64,000 nt of DNA from assembly GCA_945875975.1 (NCBI GenBank), contig CAMCMD010000001.1:62001-126000 (forward strand), given 5' to 3'. This stretch comes from Rickettsia typhi (GTDB lineage Bacteria; Pseudomonadota; Alphaproteobacteria; Rickettsiales; Rickettsiaceae). The position numbers and the translations under genes were made by a program. Shown here piece by piece: positions 37,074-46,840 of the stretch (its first letter is position 1; every line of letters starts with the position of its first letter). Under the pieces are notes generated by a model, which had not been told where the DNA came from, searched no databases, and worked only from the letters and a program-made list of their open reading frames with translations.

Positions 37074-38882
37074 TTAATCATCACCAACTTTCAATGCCGC
37101 AATAAATGCCGATTGAGGGATCTCAACATTTCCTACATTACGCATTCTTTTCTTACCAGCTTTCTGCTTTTCCAAAAGCTTCCGCTTTCTTGACACGTCG
37201 CCACCATAACATTTCGCAAGAACGTCTTTTCTCATCGCTTTGACATTTTCTCTGGCAATAATTTTACCGCCGATTGCAGCTTGAATTGCTATTTGGAATA
37301 GTTGCCTTGGAATCAAATCTTTTAAACGATTACAAAGCTCCCTGCCCCTATATTCAGATCGAGACCTGTGAATTATAGTTGAAAGAGCGTCTACTGGCTC
37401 GCTATTGACTAAGATCGACAACTTAACCAAGTCGCTCTCTTCGTAACCATCCATTTCCCAATCAAAGCTGGCGTAACCTTTGGTACAACTCTTTAATCGA
37501 TCGTAAAAATCAAAAACAATCTCATTAAGAGGTAGTCTATACTGCAGCATAATACGCCTTGAAATATATTTCATATCAAGCTGAGTGCCTCTTTTATCTG
37601 TGCATAAAGCCAAAACCGACCCAAGATACTCTTCCGGCACCATTATTGTTGCTTTAATCCATGGTTCCATCATCGATTCTATCGTTTGCTGATCTGGAAA
37701 ATCAGCTGGATTATGAACCTCTAGTTCCTTCCCGCCCCTGATATTGATTTTATATATAACACTTGGAGCGGTAGTAATAAGATCTATATCAAATTCACGA
37801 TCGAGCCTTTCTTGTACAATTTCTAAATGTAAGAGACCAAGAAAACCACATCTGAACCCAAAACCTAAGGCGGTAGAGCTTTCTGTTTCAAATTTTAAAC
37901 TTGAGTCATTTAAACTTAATTTCTCCAGTGAATCTTTGAGAATCTCAAACTCTGATGCATCGGAGGGATAAAGACCACAAAACACCACTGGCAAACTTGG
38001 TTTAAATCCAGCTAGTGGAGAAATTTCCAGTTTGCTATCCTCGACAATAGTGTCACCAACTTTACAATCCGAAACTTGTTTTATAGAGGCAGTCAAAAAT
38101 CCAATCTGCCCATCTTCAAGGGCATCACATAGAACTTTTTTGGGAGTAAAGTAACCTACATTATCAGCATTATATATTTTTTGAGTTGATAACATTTTAA
38201 TTTTCATCCCTTTCTTCAAAGTACCTTGAAAAATACGAACTAAGATAACTACTCCAAGGTATTTATCGTACCAACTGTCCACCAACAGTGCTTTTAAAGG
38301 CAAAGCATCGTTTTGGTCATCTTTAGGTGCAGGCAACCGGTGAACTATCGCCTCTAGTACATCTTGGATACCGATGCCACTTTTTGCCGAAATCATCAGA
38401 GCATCACTTGCATCGATACCGATCATATCCTCTATTTGTTGCCTGACCATCTCTGGTTCAGCCGCAGGTAAATCGATTTTATTTAAAACTGGAATAATTT
38501 CATGATTATTATCTATCGCTTGATACACATTTGCTAAAGTTTGCGCTTCAACTCCTTGACTTGCATCAACTATAAGCAAGGAGCCCTCACAAGCAGCTAG
38601 CGAGCGACTTACTTCGTAAGAAAAATCAACATGGCCTGGAGTGTCCATTAGGTTAAGTGTATAGGTGTTACCATCTTTAGCTTTATATTCAAGTCGCACT
38701 GTTTGCGCTTTTATCGTAATGCCTCTTTCCCTTTCAATATCCATTGAATCAAGGACTTGCTGGCTCATCTCACGTTGCTCGAGGCCACCACAATATTCAA
38801 TCAATCGATCAGCTAAAGTTGATTTTCCATGATCAATATGGGCAATTATAGAAAAATTTCGGATAAATTTCTTTTCAGTCAT
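37074..38882 (-). CDS. lepA: Elongation factor 4 (LepA)
   Basis: Translational GTPase of 602 residues from the ATG at 38882, where [21 protein letters not shown] begins; an upstream start at 38999 would add 39 residues that run back over prfB and is rejected. GTPase motifs are AHIDHGKST (G1), RGITI (G2), DTPGHVDF (G3) and NKIDLP (G4). The LepA-specific C-terminus ends [26 protein letters not shown]. It back-translocates ribosomes and helps initiation under stress. It diverges from prfB across a 71-base gap. Confidence 0.96.
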   Translation of the reverse strand: MTEKKFIRNFSIIAHIDHGKSTLADRLIEYCGGLEQREMSQQVLDSMDIERERGITIKAQTVRLEYKAKDGNTYTLNLMDTPGHVDFSYEVSRSLAACEGSLLIVDASQGVEAQTLANVYQAIDNNHEIIPVLNKIDLPAAEPEMVRQQIEDMIGIDASDALMISAKSGIGIQDVLEAIVHRLPAPKDDQNDALPLKALLVDSWYDKYLGVVILVRIFQGTLKKGMKIKMLSTQKIYNADNVGYFTPKKVLCDALEDGQIGFLTASIKQVSDCKVGDTIVEDSKLEISPLAGFKPSLPVVFCGLYPSDASEFEILKDSLEKLSLNDSSLKFETESSTALGFGFRCGFLGLLHLEIVQERLDREFDIDLITTAPSVIYKINIRGGKELEVHNPADFPDQQTIESMMEPWIKATIMVPEEYLGSVLALCTDKRGTQLDMKYISRRIMLQYRLPLNEIVFDFYDRLKSCTKGYASFDWEMDGYEESDLVKLSILVNSEPVDALSTIIHRSRSEYRGRELCNRLKDLIPRQLFQIAIQAAIGGKIIARENVKAMRKDVLAKCYGGDVSRKRKLLEKQKAGKKRMRNVGNVEIPQSAFIAALKVGDD

Positions 38883-38953
38883 TATTGTATGCACTATTAT
38901 TCTCAAAATACGCAGGCCAGTATATAGTAAAATATTCTCTTGAGGTAGTAAAA

Positions 38954-40061
38954 ATGCGCGCAGAATTAGAAAACTTGAAAAACAAAATTGAAGACTCACT
39001 TGCTTTGATCAAGAGGTCTCTTTGACCCAGATGGCACAAGAAAAAAACTAGATGAGCTACAGAAACTTTCACTCGACCCTAATTTATGGAACGATCAGAA
39101 AAAGGCAAGCGGTGCTTTAAAAGAAAAGAGATTACTTGAAAAAACATTAGAATCATATGATTACATCAACGATGGCCTCCTTGAAAATGTAGAGCTAGCT
39201 CAGATGGCAGAGGAAGAAAATGACGAAGAGGTAATATCTCAAATCCAATCAGAATTAATCAAAATCCAGGTTATTTCTGCAAAACTAGAAACAGAATGCT
39301 TATTTTCTGGAGAAGCTGATGGAAATAATTGCTTCTTAGAAATAAATGCTGGAGCTGGCGGAACAGAAAGCCATGACTGGGCATCTATAATGATGCGTAT
39401 GTATCTAAGATTCGGAGAAAGAATGGGCTTTAATACTGAAATCATTAATATCATTTCAGGCGAAGAAGCTGGCATCAAATCGTGTTGCATTAAGTTTAAG
39501 GGCGATATGGCATACGGTTGGCTTAAGTCTGAATCTGGTGTACATAGGCTAGTTAGGATATCGCCTTTTAATGCAGCCGGAAAAAGGATGACAAGTTTTG
39601 CTTCATGCTGGGTGTATCCTGAAGTTGACAAAAGCATCGACATTGTTATAGAAGAAAAAGATCTTCGTATAGACACTTACAGATCGTCTGGAGCTGGCGG
39701 ACAGCACGTAAATACTACTGACTCGGCAGTGCGCATAACGCACCTTCCAACAAATATTGCCGTCCAGTGTCAAAATGACCGCTCTCAACATCGTAATAAG
39801 GCGGAAGCTATGCAAATGCTCAAAGCCAGATTATTTGAGCTTGAGTTGCAAAAAAAGAATGAAGAAGTAAATAAACAAAATGCCGCAAAAACTGATAATG
39901 GCTGGGGTCACCAAATTAGATCATATGTACTGCAACCCTATCAAATGGTCAAAGATTTAAGAACAAGTTATGAAACAAGCGATGCTGCTGGTGTACTAGA
40001 CGGTAACTTAGAAAAATTTGTTTCCAGCGCCCTAGCTGCAAACGTAAATAAACGAAATTAA
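38954..40061 (+). CDS. prfB: Peptide chain release factor 2, with programmed +1 frameshift
   Basis: RF2 of 368 residues made by a programmed +1 frameshift. The first 23 codons run from ATG 38954 to CTT (39020-39022), followed by an in-frame UGA at 39023-39025; slipping one base continues GAC CCA GAT from 39024 to the stop at 40061. The site reads AAGAGGTCTCTTTGAC: an SD-like AGAGG, a slippery CTT and TGA-C, the classic autoregulation that lowers RF2 synthesis when RF2 is plentiful. Motifs are SPF (RISPFNAAG, the UGA-reading tripeptide) and GGQ ([17 protein letters not shown]). A GAGG Shine-Dalgarno precedes the ATG. Pipelines that miss the shift give a 285-residue protein from 39204. Confidence 0.95.
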
Positions 40062-40074
40062 TATAGTGCAAGTT

Positions 40075-41421
40075 ATGGGTAAAATGAAACTCAAAAGCCA
40101 ACAAGGAAAAAAGATTGGAATCTTCGGATTGGGATTAACTGGATGCTCTGCATTTTCTGCGTTAGATGAAATTGCACAAACTATACTTTGTTGGGATGAT
40201 TCCCAAGTAAATCGCGATAAATTTATCGCTCAATTTGGATCCTCGCCATTAACGGATATTACTGAGGAAACTTGGCAATCTCTTGATAAAGTTATAATCA
40301 GCCCCGGAATCCCTCCTGCACATACAATTTATTCATTAATAAAGAGACATAACATACTGATATCTTCTGATATAGATCTATTTATTGAAGAAAATCCTCA
40401 ATCAAAAATAATCGCAATAACTGGAACGAATGGTAAAAGTACTACTACGGCGCTCATCGGTCATATTTTACACAAATCTGGCTTTGATTACCATTTTGGA
40501 GGCAATATAGGGTTACCCGTTCTTATGCTTCCAGAAAAAGCTGAAGGTTATGTTTTAGAATTATCTTCATTTCAAATTGATTTACTACAGAATTTTAATC
40601 CATTTATCTCCATTCTACTTAATATTACTGAAGATCATTTAGATAGATATGGGACTTTTGAAGAATACAGCAAATCAAAATTTAGAGCTTTTGAAGGCGA
40701 TGGAATAAAAATTATCGGGATAGACAGCGATAAATCACAAGAATTTTATAAGAGTCTGAAGGGAAAGGGAGAAAGAAAATTAATTCCTATTACCACTAAC
40801 TCAAGCGACGAAGGGGTTAGTTGCAATCCCAAGAAATTGATTGATAACTTCTTTAATCATGATTCTTATACCATTCCAGAACTAAGCTATCTACGCGGAA
40901 AACATAACCAAGAAAATATAGCGGCTTCATTTGCCGCCTGCCGAGCATTGGGGGTAGCTCCATTAGAAATTATTGAACATATCTCTAGTTTCAACGAACT
41001 TAAACACAGAATGCAATATCTAGGTACTAAAAATAATATTAGTTTTTACAACGATAGCAAAGCTACTAATGCAACTTCTGCTGCTTGCTCACTAATCTCA
41101 CTTAGTAATATATTTTGGCTGGCGGGTGGTATTTTTAAAGAAAAATCGCTCTCGCCAATTGATTTTGCACTTAAGAACGTGACAAAAGCCTATTTATTCG
41201 GTAAGGATAAGCTATTATTCGCAAAATATCTTGAAAATAAAGTTGAATATAGGATATGTATAAATATGAACGAAGCATTTGAATATGCAGTAAAAGATGC
41301 TCAAATGACAAAAGAAAACTCAAATATTTTACTCGCTCCAGCATGCGCATCATATGATCAATTTAAAAATTTTGAAGATAGAGGTAACCAGTTTATAGAA
41401 TTATATGACAGTACTAAGTAA
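40075..41421 (+). CDS. murD: UDP-N-acetylmuramoylalanine--D-glutamate ligase
   Basis: Mur ligase of 448 residues from the ATG at 40075; a GTG at 40066 and an ATG at 40084 are alternatives. The N-terminal Rossmann part is GIFGLGLTGCSAF, the ATP-binding loop ITGTNGKSTTTALIGHIL, then ELSSFQID and NITEDHLDRYGTFEEYSKSKF, with the carbamylated-lysine region near the latter. It adds D-glutamate to UDP-MurNAc-Ala in the cytoplasm. It lies 13 bases after prfB and overlaps ftsW by 17, starting the murD-ftsW-murG part of the dcw cluster. murC, murB and ftsQ are not here. Confidence 0.95.
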   Translation: MGKMKLKSQQGKKIGIFGLGLTGCSAFSALDEIAQTILCWDDSQVNRDKFIAQFGSSPLTDITEETWQSLDKVIISPGIPPAHTIYSLIKRHNILISSDIDLFIEENPQSKIIAITGTNGKSTTTALIGHILHKSGFDYHFGGNIGLPVLMLPEKAEGYVLELSSFQIDLLQNFNPFISILLNITEDHLDRYGTFEEYSKSKFRAFEGDGIKIIGIDSDKSQEFYKSLKGKGERKLIPITTNSSDEGVSCNPKKLIDNFFNHDSYTIPELSYLRGKHNQENIAASFAACRALGVAPLEIIEHISSFNELKHRMQYLGTKNNISFYNDSKATNATSAACSLISLSNIFWLAGGIFKEKSLSPIDFALKNVTKAYLFGKDKLLFAKYLENKVEYRICINMNEAFEYAVKDAQMTKENSNILLAPACASYDQFKNFEDRGNQFIELYDSTK

Positions 41422-42526
41422 CCTGATAAAGCAATGGTGGCGAACTATAGATCAGCAAGCGGTTATAGCCTATGGTATATTAATTGCCTTTAGCTTTATG
41501 TTAGTAACCACTACTAGCTCTGCAGTTGCTGGAAAGATTGGCCTTGTTGACAATTATTTTTCTTCAAGACAAATATTGCATTTGCTTGTTGGAGCTATTT
41601 TTATGGTAGCGTTTTCCTCTTTAGATAAGAAATGGATAAAAAGAATAGCTATTATTGGTTTCTTGTTTAGTGTAATGATGCTAATACTCGTCAAATTTTA
41701 TGGTTATGAAGTAAAAGGAGCGACAAGATGGATCCGGATAGCAGGTTTTTCATATCAACCATCAGAGTTTTTAAAACCATTTTTTGCCGTTGTCACTGGA
41801 TGGATACTTTCGTTAAAATATCAAGAAGGTTTTCCCAGTTTTCAAGTATGCATCTTACTATATGCGCTAGTAGCTCTTTTAATATTAATCCAACCTGACG
41901 TAGGAATGCTGATCTTAATCACAGCAGTATTTGCTAGTCAATTATTTGTCGCTGGCTTTCCTATTATCTGGATTATGGTAGCACTCTTAGCCGGATTTTT
42001 TGGCATTTTCTCAGCTTATTTCCTTCTACCTCACGTAGCAAGTAGGATAAATAGCTTTTTAGATCCAGTGAGCAATGAAAATTATCAAATAAGCAAGTCT
42101 ATACTAGCATTTGAAGAAGGTGGTTTATATGGAAGAGGACCAGGCGAAGGATCTGTAAAGCAGCACTTACCAGACTCTCATACTGATTTCATTTTTGCAG
42201 TAGCGGGCGAAGAGTTTGGAGCAATAATATGCATAATGATTATCGGGGTTTTTGCCTTTATTGTTCTTCGGAGTCTAGCTAGAATTAACAACGAGCAAGA
42301 TAAATTTATTCAATTAGCCAGCGTGGGCATTATCGCTCAATTTGGACTGCAAGCTGTTATTAACATGGGAGTTACCCTAAATCTACTACCTACAAAAGGC
42401 ATGACACTACCTTTTATAAGCTATGGCGGATCATCGACACTTGCTATAGGAATTGCGGTGGGTATGCTGCTTGGATTAACGAAGCATAAAACTTCGCTTG
42501 TGAAATATAAAAACAGCGATATTTAA
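41405..42526 (+). CDS. ftsW: Cell-division peptidoglycan polymerase FtsW (SEDS family)
   Basis: Polytopic protein of 373 residues with about 10 helices. The SEDS signature LPDSHTDFIFAVAGEEFG carries the conserved Asp, with KGATRWIRIAGFSYQPSEFLKPF upstream and GMTLPFISYGGSSTLAIGIAVGMLL near the end. FtsW polymerises lipid II at the division site with a class B PBP. The gene is in the usual murD-ftsW-murG order, with murG starting directly after its stop. Confidence 0.94.
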   Translation: MTVLSNLIKQWWRTIDQQAVIAYGILIAFSFMLVTTTSSAVAGKIGLVDNYFSSRQILHLLVGAIFMVAFSSLDKKWIKRIAIIGFLFSVMMLILVKFYGYEVKGATRWIRIAGFSYQPSEFLKPFFAVVTGWILSLKYQEGFPSFQVCILLYALVALLILIQPDVGMLILITAVFASQLFVAGFPIIWIMVALLAGFFGIFSAYFLLPHVASRINSFLDPVSNENYQISKSILAFEEGGLYGRGPGEGSVKQHLPDSHTDFIFAVAGEEFGAIICIMIIGVFAFIVLRSLARINNEQDKFIQLASVGIIAQFGLQAVINMGVTLNLLPTKGMTLPFISYGGSSTLAIGIAVGMLLGLTKHKTSLVKYKNSDI

Positions 42527-43651
42527 ATGAACAATAAAAGTACTCTACCCATAGCAGAGCCAGCCCTCCATAGAAAAAAATCTATAGTGCTAGCTGCAGG
42601 CGGCACTGGGGGACATTTATTCCCTGCTCTTGCTCTTGCTGAAGAATTTGAGAATGCTGATATTGATGTTCATTTGATCACCGACTTAAGATGCAAGAAG
42701 TATCTTCCTGCAAAACAGCAAATTAAACCTCACATATTCGATTTTCATCTTAAAATGACTGGTCTAGCAAATAAAGTAATTTCTCTATGGCGCCTGTCTA
42801 ACGTATGTATCAAGACATTATTACTAATTGGTAGACTTAAACCAGATATAATTATTGGCTTCGGAGGATATACAAGCTTTCCTTCATTACTAGCCGCAAT
42901 GGTTCTACGCATTCCCTTTATTGTGCAAGAACAAAATTGTTTTTTGGGCAAAAGTAACCGTTTATTTGCTAAGTCAGCTAGAATCATTGCTTTATCTTAC
43001 AAAGAAACAAGTAACGTCAGCATTTATGATAATAGAAAAGTAGTTATTACAGGAGACTTAGTAAGATCTTCTATAAGGAATTTGCCTATAAAAAATACTT
43101 TTGATAATGAAGAGTTTCGGCTTTTTATTTTCGGAGGAAGTCAGGGCGCAAAAGTTTTTTCTCAAATTATTCCTGAAGCCATAACGGAACTACTAAAATT
43201 AAATCCAGGCTTAAAAATTCATATCACTCAACAAGTAAGCCAAGATGATCAAAAAGAACTTTCTACAATCTACTACCAATTAGGAATAAAGTACCTTTTA
43301 TCCCCATTTTTTCATAATATGGCAGAAATTTATTCTGAAACTGATCTTGTCATATCAAGATCAGGTGCAAGCACAGTGGCTGAATTAGCAAATGTTGGCA
43401 TTCCTGCAATTTTTATTCCCTTCCCTTATGCAATGGAAGATCATCAATACTTTAATGCAATGGCGATAGAAAATAGCAAAGCAGGATGGTGCTTTAGACA
43501 AGAAGACGTAACAACCCATATTTTAGCTCAAAAAATTTATGAACTAGTTGCTAATAGAACCATGCTCAAAGAAGCCTCAAAGAACTTGTTAAATCGAAAG
43601 AATAATGGCGCTAAGTATCTAGCAGACACAGTTCTTAAAATAATTGAATAA
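42527..43651 (+). CDS. murG: UDP-GlcNAc--lipid I N-acetylglucosaminyltransferase
   Basis: GT28 glycosyltransferase of 374 residues. It has the N-terminal G-rich loop AAGGTGGHLFPALALA, then GFGGYTSFPSLLAA and VQEQNCFLGKSNRLF, and the C-terminal UDP-GlcNAc site with FGGSQGAKVFS, SRSGASTVAELANVGIPAIFIPFPYAMEDHQYFNA. It converts lipid I to lipid II at the inner face of the membrane. The leading 15 residues before KSIVLAAGG are longer than usual. The gene starts on the base after the ftsW stop. Confidence 0.95.
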   Translation: MNNKSTLPIAEPALHRKKSIVLAAGGTGGHLFPALALAEEFENADIDVHLITDLRCKKYLPAKQQIKPHIFDFHLKMTGLANKVISLWRLSNVCIKTLLLIGRLKPDIIIGFGGYTSFPSLLAAMVLRIPFIVQEQNCFLGKSNRLFAKSARIIALSYKETSNVSIYDNRKVVITGDLVRSSIRNLPIKNTFDNEEFRLFIFGGSQGAKVFSQIIPEAITELLKLNPGLKIHITQQVSQDDQKELSTIYYQLGIKYLLSPFFHNMAEIYSETDLVISRSGASTVAELANVGIPAIFIPFPYAMEDHQYFNAMAIENSKAGWCFRQEDVTTHILAQKIYELVANRTMLKEASKNLLNRKNNGAKYLADTVLKIIE

Positions 43652-43731
43652 ACTCACCTTTCTCAGTTGCAACCGACTGGATATTTGTTGTATAAATATG
43701 ATCTGAATCCTTCAAAAAATTAGGCTATCTT

Positions 43732-44397
43732 ATGCTAAAAAAGATGATTATTTTTTCTACATTAGCCATGTTTCTTTCTGCATGCGTAACAGGACCAGAA
43801 GGTTATTTAAAACGCTCTGCCAACAATAAAATCATTGATCGCAAAGGCTTTAAGGGTGGAAAACGTGCTCCTCTTTATAACAAAAAATATATATCCCAAG
43901 CTAAAAAAAATGTAGTTACCGGTGAGTATGAATACGATGAATTTAATGATTTAGAAGAGGATGATTCCGAAGAAGAGAACACTTCGAAAGATAATATCGC
44001 AATGTATAAGGCTATGATAGATCACGATTTATCTCAAGATAGAAAAAATAAGAAAGATTCCAAATGGAGTAAAAACAAAAATTCTTATCCTTCCCTTAGA
44101 AAATCAAGCAATAGACTGAACGATGATGATGAGGATATGCAAAATATGGAGTTAAGAGAAGAACTTAATCAGATAAAATCCATGTTAAATGATACAAAAA
44201 GGGAAATGGCGAACAATAGGTGTCCTGCTATGGTACAAGACAAAAAACAACAACCTGCTACCATATCTACTAATGCTTCTGCGCGATCAACTCAACTCAA
44301 AAAAGACACTTCATCTTCTCCTCAAAAAAAGTCACCTCCGATACTAGATGACAACCATACAAAACCTACTATAATAGAGCCTATTGAATCTTTGTAA
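43732..44397 (+). CDS. Predicted lipoprotein of unknown function
   Basis: Protein of 221 residues beginning with a lipoprotein signal (MLKKMIIFSTLAMFLSAC, lipobox LSAC at 15-18). The mature protein is highly charged and low in complexity: an acidic run near residues 70-90 (DEFNDLEEDDSEEEN), a lysine/asparagine-rich middle, a short coiled-coil-like helix near 140-160 (ELREELNQIKSMLNDTKREM) and a proline/threonine/lysine tail. No family is recognised. It follows murG by 80 bases on the same strand and could be envelope-associated. The function is unknown. Confidence 0.72.
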   Translation: MLKKMIIFSTLAMFLSACVTGPEGYLKRSANNKIIDRKGFKGGKRAPLYNKKYISQAKKNVVTGEYEYDEFNDLEEDDSEEENTSKDNIAMYKAMIDHDLSQDRKNKKDSKWSKNKNSYPSLRKSSNRLNDDDEDMQNMELREELNQIKSMLNDTKREMANNRCPAMVQDKKQQPATISTNASARSTQLKKDTSSSPQKKSPPILDDNHTKPTIIEPIESL

Positions 44398-44614
44398 TAC
44401 AGATATCGCAGCTACAAGTCCGAAAAGCTAAAATTATAACAATTCTTCATGCAAAACAACGTACGCTTATCGTGACCAAATAAAATTCAGAATGACCTAG
44501 CTGGTACACGCTTTCCAAATACTAACTAAGCGTGAACATCCTATAATTTAACTGCTTTTTACTATCGTGTTTTCAGACATCTTACTCCTCATTACTTAAA
44601 AAATATTTATTTTA

Positions 44615-44642
44615 TTGACATATTTACTAATGTCGTTATATT
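44615..44642 (+). promoter_or_regulatory. Strong sigma-70-like promoter of the small gene at 44.7 kb
   Basis: Perfect TTGACA (44615-44620), 16-base spacer and TATATT (44637-44642), about 38 bases before the ATG. Confidence 0.6.
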
Positions 44643-44680
44643 AAATAACATATAAAATTAAGATAAAATAAGAGGTTTTT

Positions 44681-44971
44681 ATGCAAGTTACAATTAATGC
44701 AGGAAATATTTTAACAGTAGGCCCTAATGGAAATTTAGTTAATTTAGATCAATTAAATAATTTAGAAAAAATAACAATTCACCCTAGTGGAGCTATTAAT
44801 ATAAATGGCGAGCTTATACAAAACAATACTTTACACCCTATTATCTGGGATTTTAGAGGAAATGATAACTGCAACCCAATTTTTGATAAAACATTTCATG
44901 ACTATGATGATCATGATGGAAATGCCCCACTAATAGGAATTGCTGAACTACCATTAGTTGAAGCTTACTAA
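44681..44971 (+). CDS. Small unknown protein, 96 residues, with its own promoter and hairpin
   Basis: Hypothetical protein of 96 residues with no signal peptide and no membrane helix. The N-terminal half alternates hydrophobic and polar residues (VTINAGNILTVGPNGNLVNLDQL, then ITIHPSGAININGELIQ), suggesting short beta strands and a right-handed beta-helix or filament-like fold. The C-terminal part is rich in Asp/His/Asn (DKTFHDYDDHDGN), a possible metal-binding stretch. A strong promoter, an AAGAGG Shine-Dalgarno and a downstream hairpin make it a stand-alone unit, so it is probably a real and well-expressed gene. No known family comes to mind. Confidence 0.62.
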   Translation: MQVTINAGNILTVGPNGNLVNLDQLNNLEKITIHPSGAININGELIQNNTLHPIIWDFRGNDNCNPIFDKTFHDYDDHDGNAPLIGIAELPLVEAY

Positions 44972-44988
44972 TTATTGACGCTCTTCAT

Positions 44989-45020
44989 GTGGTGTATAAA
45001 ATATCTATTTTGTACACCAC
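44989..45020. terminator. Hairpin between the 96-residue gene and phaC
   Basis: Inverted repeat GTGGTGTA-T-AAAATA against TATTTT-G-TACACCAC: 15 pairs including one T-G, 2-base loop. No T-run follows, so it may be a convergent terminator or an RNA-stabilising hairpin. It sits between two convergent genes. Confidence 0.5.
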
Positions 45021-45035
45021 AGTTACTAATATATT

Positions 45036-46787
45036 TTACCTTTTCACGTAGCTCCCTGGGGCTAGTTCAATAAGATCTAAGTTATTATAGTCAATAGATT
45101 TTTCTAGTTCTCCACTATATCCAGTTAACCATTCTTTCCACCCATTCCACCATGACCCTTGCCGCGGCAAAGCCGACTGGTGCCAAATTTTAGAATCTTT
45201 ATCAACATTCTCACCAATAACATAAGAGTATTTATTGTTATTTGCTGGATTCACTACACCAGCAACATGCCCAGCATCAGTTAAGCAGAAAGTTTTATGA
45301 CCAGACAGTAATTTATAACCATCATATACTGCGCTCCAAATAGCGATATGGTCGCCTTTTGCAGCCAAAGAGAATGAAGGTATATCGATCTGAGAAACAT
45401 CTATCTTAGTATTTAACATTTCAAGGCTATTGGGCTGCATGAGCTTATTATCAATATACATATTTTTTAAATAATAAATGTACATCTTCGCTGGAAGATT
45501 GGTAGAATCAGAATTCCAATACAAAATATCAAATGCTGCTGGTGCCTTACCTAATAAATAATTATTTACAAAGAAAGACCATACTAGATCATTAGCTCGA
45601 ATTAAACTAAAGCTATTGGATAAATATTTTCCGTCTAAATAACCCTTTTTATTTACGTCTTGCTCAATCATTGGCAATGTATGTTTGTTTACTAATGCAC
45701 CGACTTCACCAGGATTAGAAAAATCTATCAAAGTAGTTAAAAACGTAGCGCTAGTTATTGTGTCATCCTTTTTACTCTTTAAATAACTCAAAGCAATAGT
45801 AAGTAATGTCCCACCAATACAATATCCAAGGGCATTAATCTTATTAAACCCGAGTTTTTTAATTTCATTTATTGCATCAAGCACTCCTTCTTTCAAGTAA
45901 TCCTCAAAATTCTTGTGAGCAAGCTTTTTCTTTGGATTAATCCAAGAAATTAATAATACTTGAAAATTATTATCAACTAACCACTTAATTAGCGAATTAT
46001 TTTCTGAGAGATCAAGTATGTAATATTTATTTATCCATGGTGGAACAACAAGTAATGGAATTGCATGAGTTTTTTCTTTTGGTTGGTAACAAATCAGCTG
46101 CATAAGATCATTTTGATATATTATCTTACCTTTTGTTGTTGCTATATCCTTACCAATTTTGAAGTATGATTTATCGGTAGTTGATACATTGAATAAATCC
46201 TTAGATTTTTTTACATCTTCAAGAAAATTTTCCATACCTTTGACAATATTTTCTAGTCCACTTTCGAGGGATTCTTTTATCACTACAGGATTACTAAATG
46301 CAAAATTTGTTGGAGAGACGGCATCAATAAATTGCCTAGCAGAGAATTGGATGTATCTTTTACTATCTTCATCAAGATCATATTGATCAACACCTTTCTG
46401 TATCCAATCTGAGGTAATTAAATAATACTGTTTTATAAAATCAAAATAGATATTTTGACTCCACTCTGGGTTTTGGAATCTTCTATCGATCAGCTTTTCT
46501 TCAGTAGCAGGTTTATCTTTCTCTTTGCCAATAAATTTGCTAACTGAATCAGTAATTAGTTTTTGAAAATTCTGCACATATTCTAGATTTAAATCAGTAA
46601 ATTTCTCTGGATGTTCAATAATTTGTTCAAATACTTTAGAAGTGGCTTCCTGGTATTTTTCATTAATGGAGTACTTCAAAGGAGCTACAAAATTCTTATT
46701 ATTTAAAATATGAGTAAGAATTTCCTGATAATAAACTCCGGCTTTTTGACAATTCTCTAAGAATTCATCACTAGTTATTTTATGCAT
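45036..46787 (-). CDS. phaC: Class I polyhydroxyalkanoate synthase
   Basis: Protein of 583 residues, normal for class I PhaC. The alpha/beta hydrolase core shows the lipase-like box GYCIGG with the catalytic Cys323, Asp479 in AAKGDHIAIW and His507 in DAGHVAGVVNP. Spacing agrees with known class I enzymes (Cys319, Asp480, His508 in the best studied). It polymerises (R)-hydroxyacyl-CoA into storage polyester. No phaA, phaB or phasin is adjacent. The conserved proline after DHIA is an isoleucine here. The gene is convergent with the small gene at 44.7 kb. Confidence 0.93.
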   Translation of the reverse strand: MHKITSDEFLENCQKAGVYYQEILTHILNNKNFVAPLKYSINEKYQEATSKVFEQIIEHPEKFTDLNLEYVQNFQKLITDSVSKFIGKEKDKPATEEKLIDRRFQNPEWSQNIYFDFIKQYYLITSDWIQKGVDQYDLDEDSKRYIQFSARQFIDAVSPTNFAFSNPVVIKESLESGLENIVKGMENFLEDVKKSKDLFNVSTTDKSYFKIGKDIATTKGKIIYQNDLMQLICYQPKEKTHAIPLLVVPPWINKYYILDLSENNSLIKWLVDNNFQVLLISWINPKKKLAHKNFEDYLKEGVLDAINEIKKLGFNKINALGYCIGGTLLTIALSYLKSKKDDTITSATFLTTLIDFSNPGEVGALVNKHTLPMIEQDVNKKGYLDGKYLSNSFSLIRANDLVWSFFVNNYLLGKAPAAFDILYWNSDSTNLPAKMYIYYLKNMYIDNKLMQPNSLEMLNTKIDVSQIDIPSFSLAAKGDHIAIWSAVYDGYKLLSGHKTFCLTDAGHVAGVVNPANNNKYSYVIGENVDKDSKIWHQSALPRQGSWWNGWKEWLTGYSGELEKSIDYNNLDLIELAPGSYVKR

Positions 46788-46840
46788 AGATTAAATTTAA
46801 CTCCTTCTGGACTGATAAAACTATCAATCTTAATTTCTTA

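Noticed and set aside
38883..38999. 39-residue N-terminal extension of lepA
   Set aside because: It covers the prfB start region and lacks LepA homology; the ATG at 38882 fits the family start.
39239..39676. 145-residue minus-strand frame across prfB
   Set aside because: It is the reverse complement of conserved RF2 codons and shows no motif.
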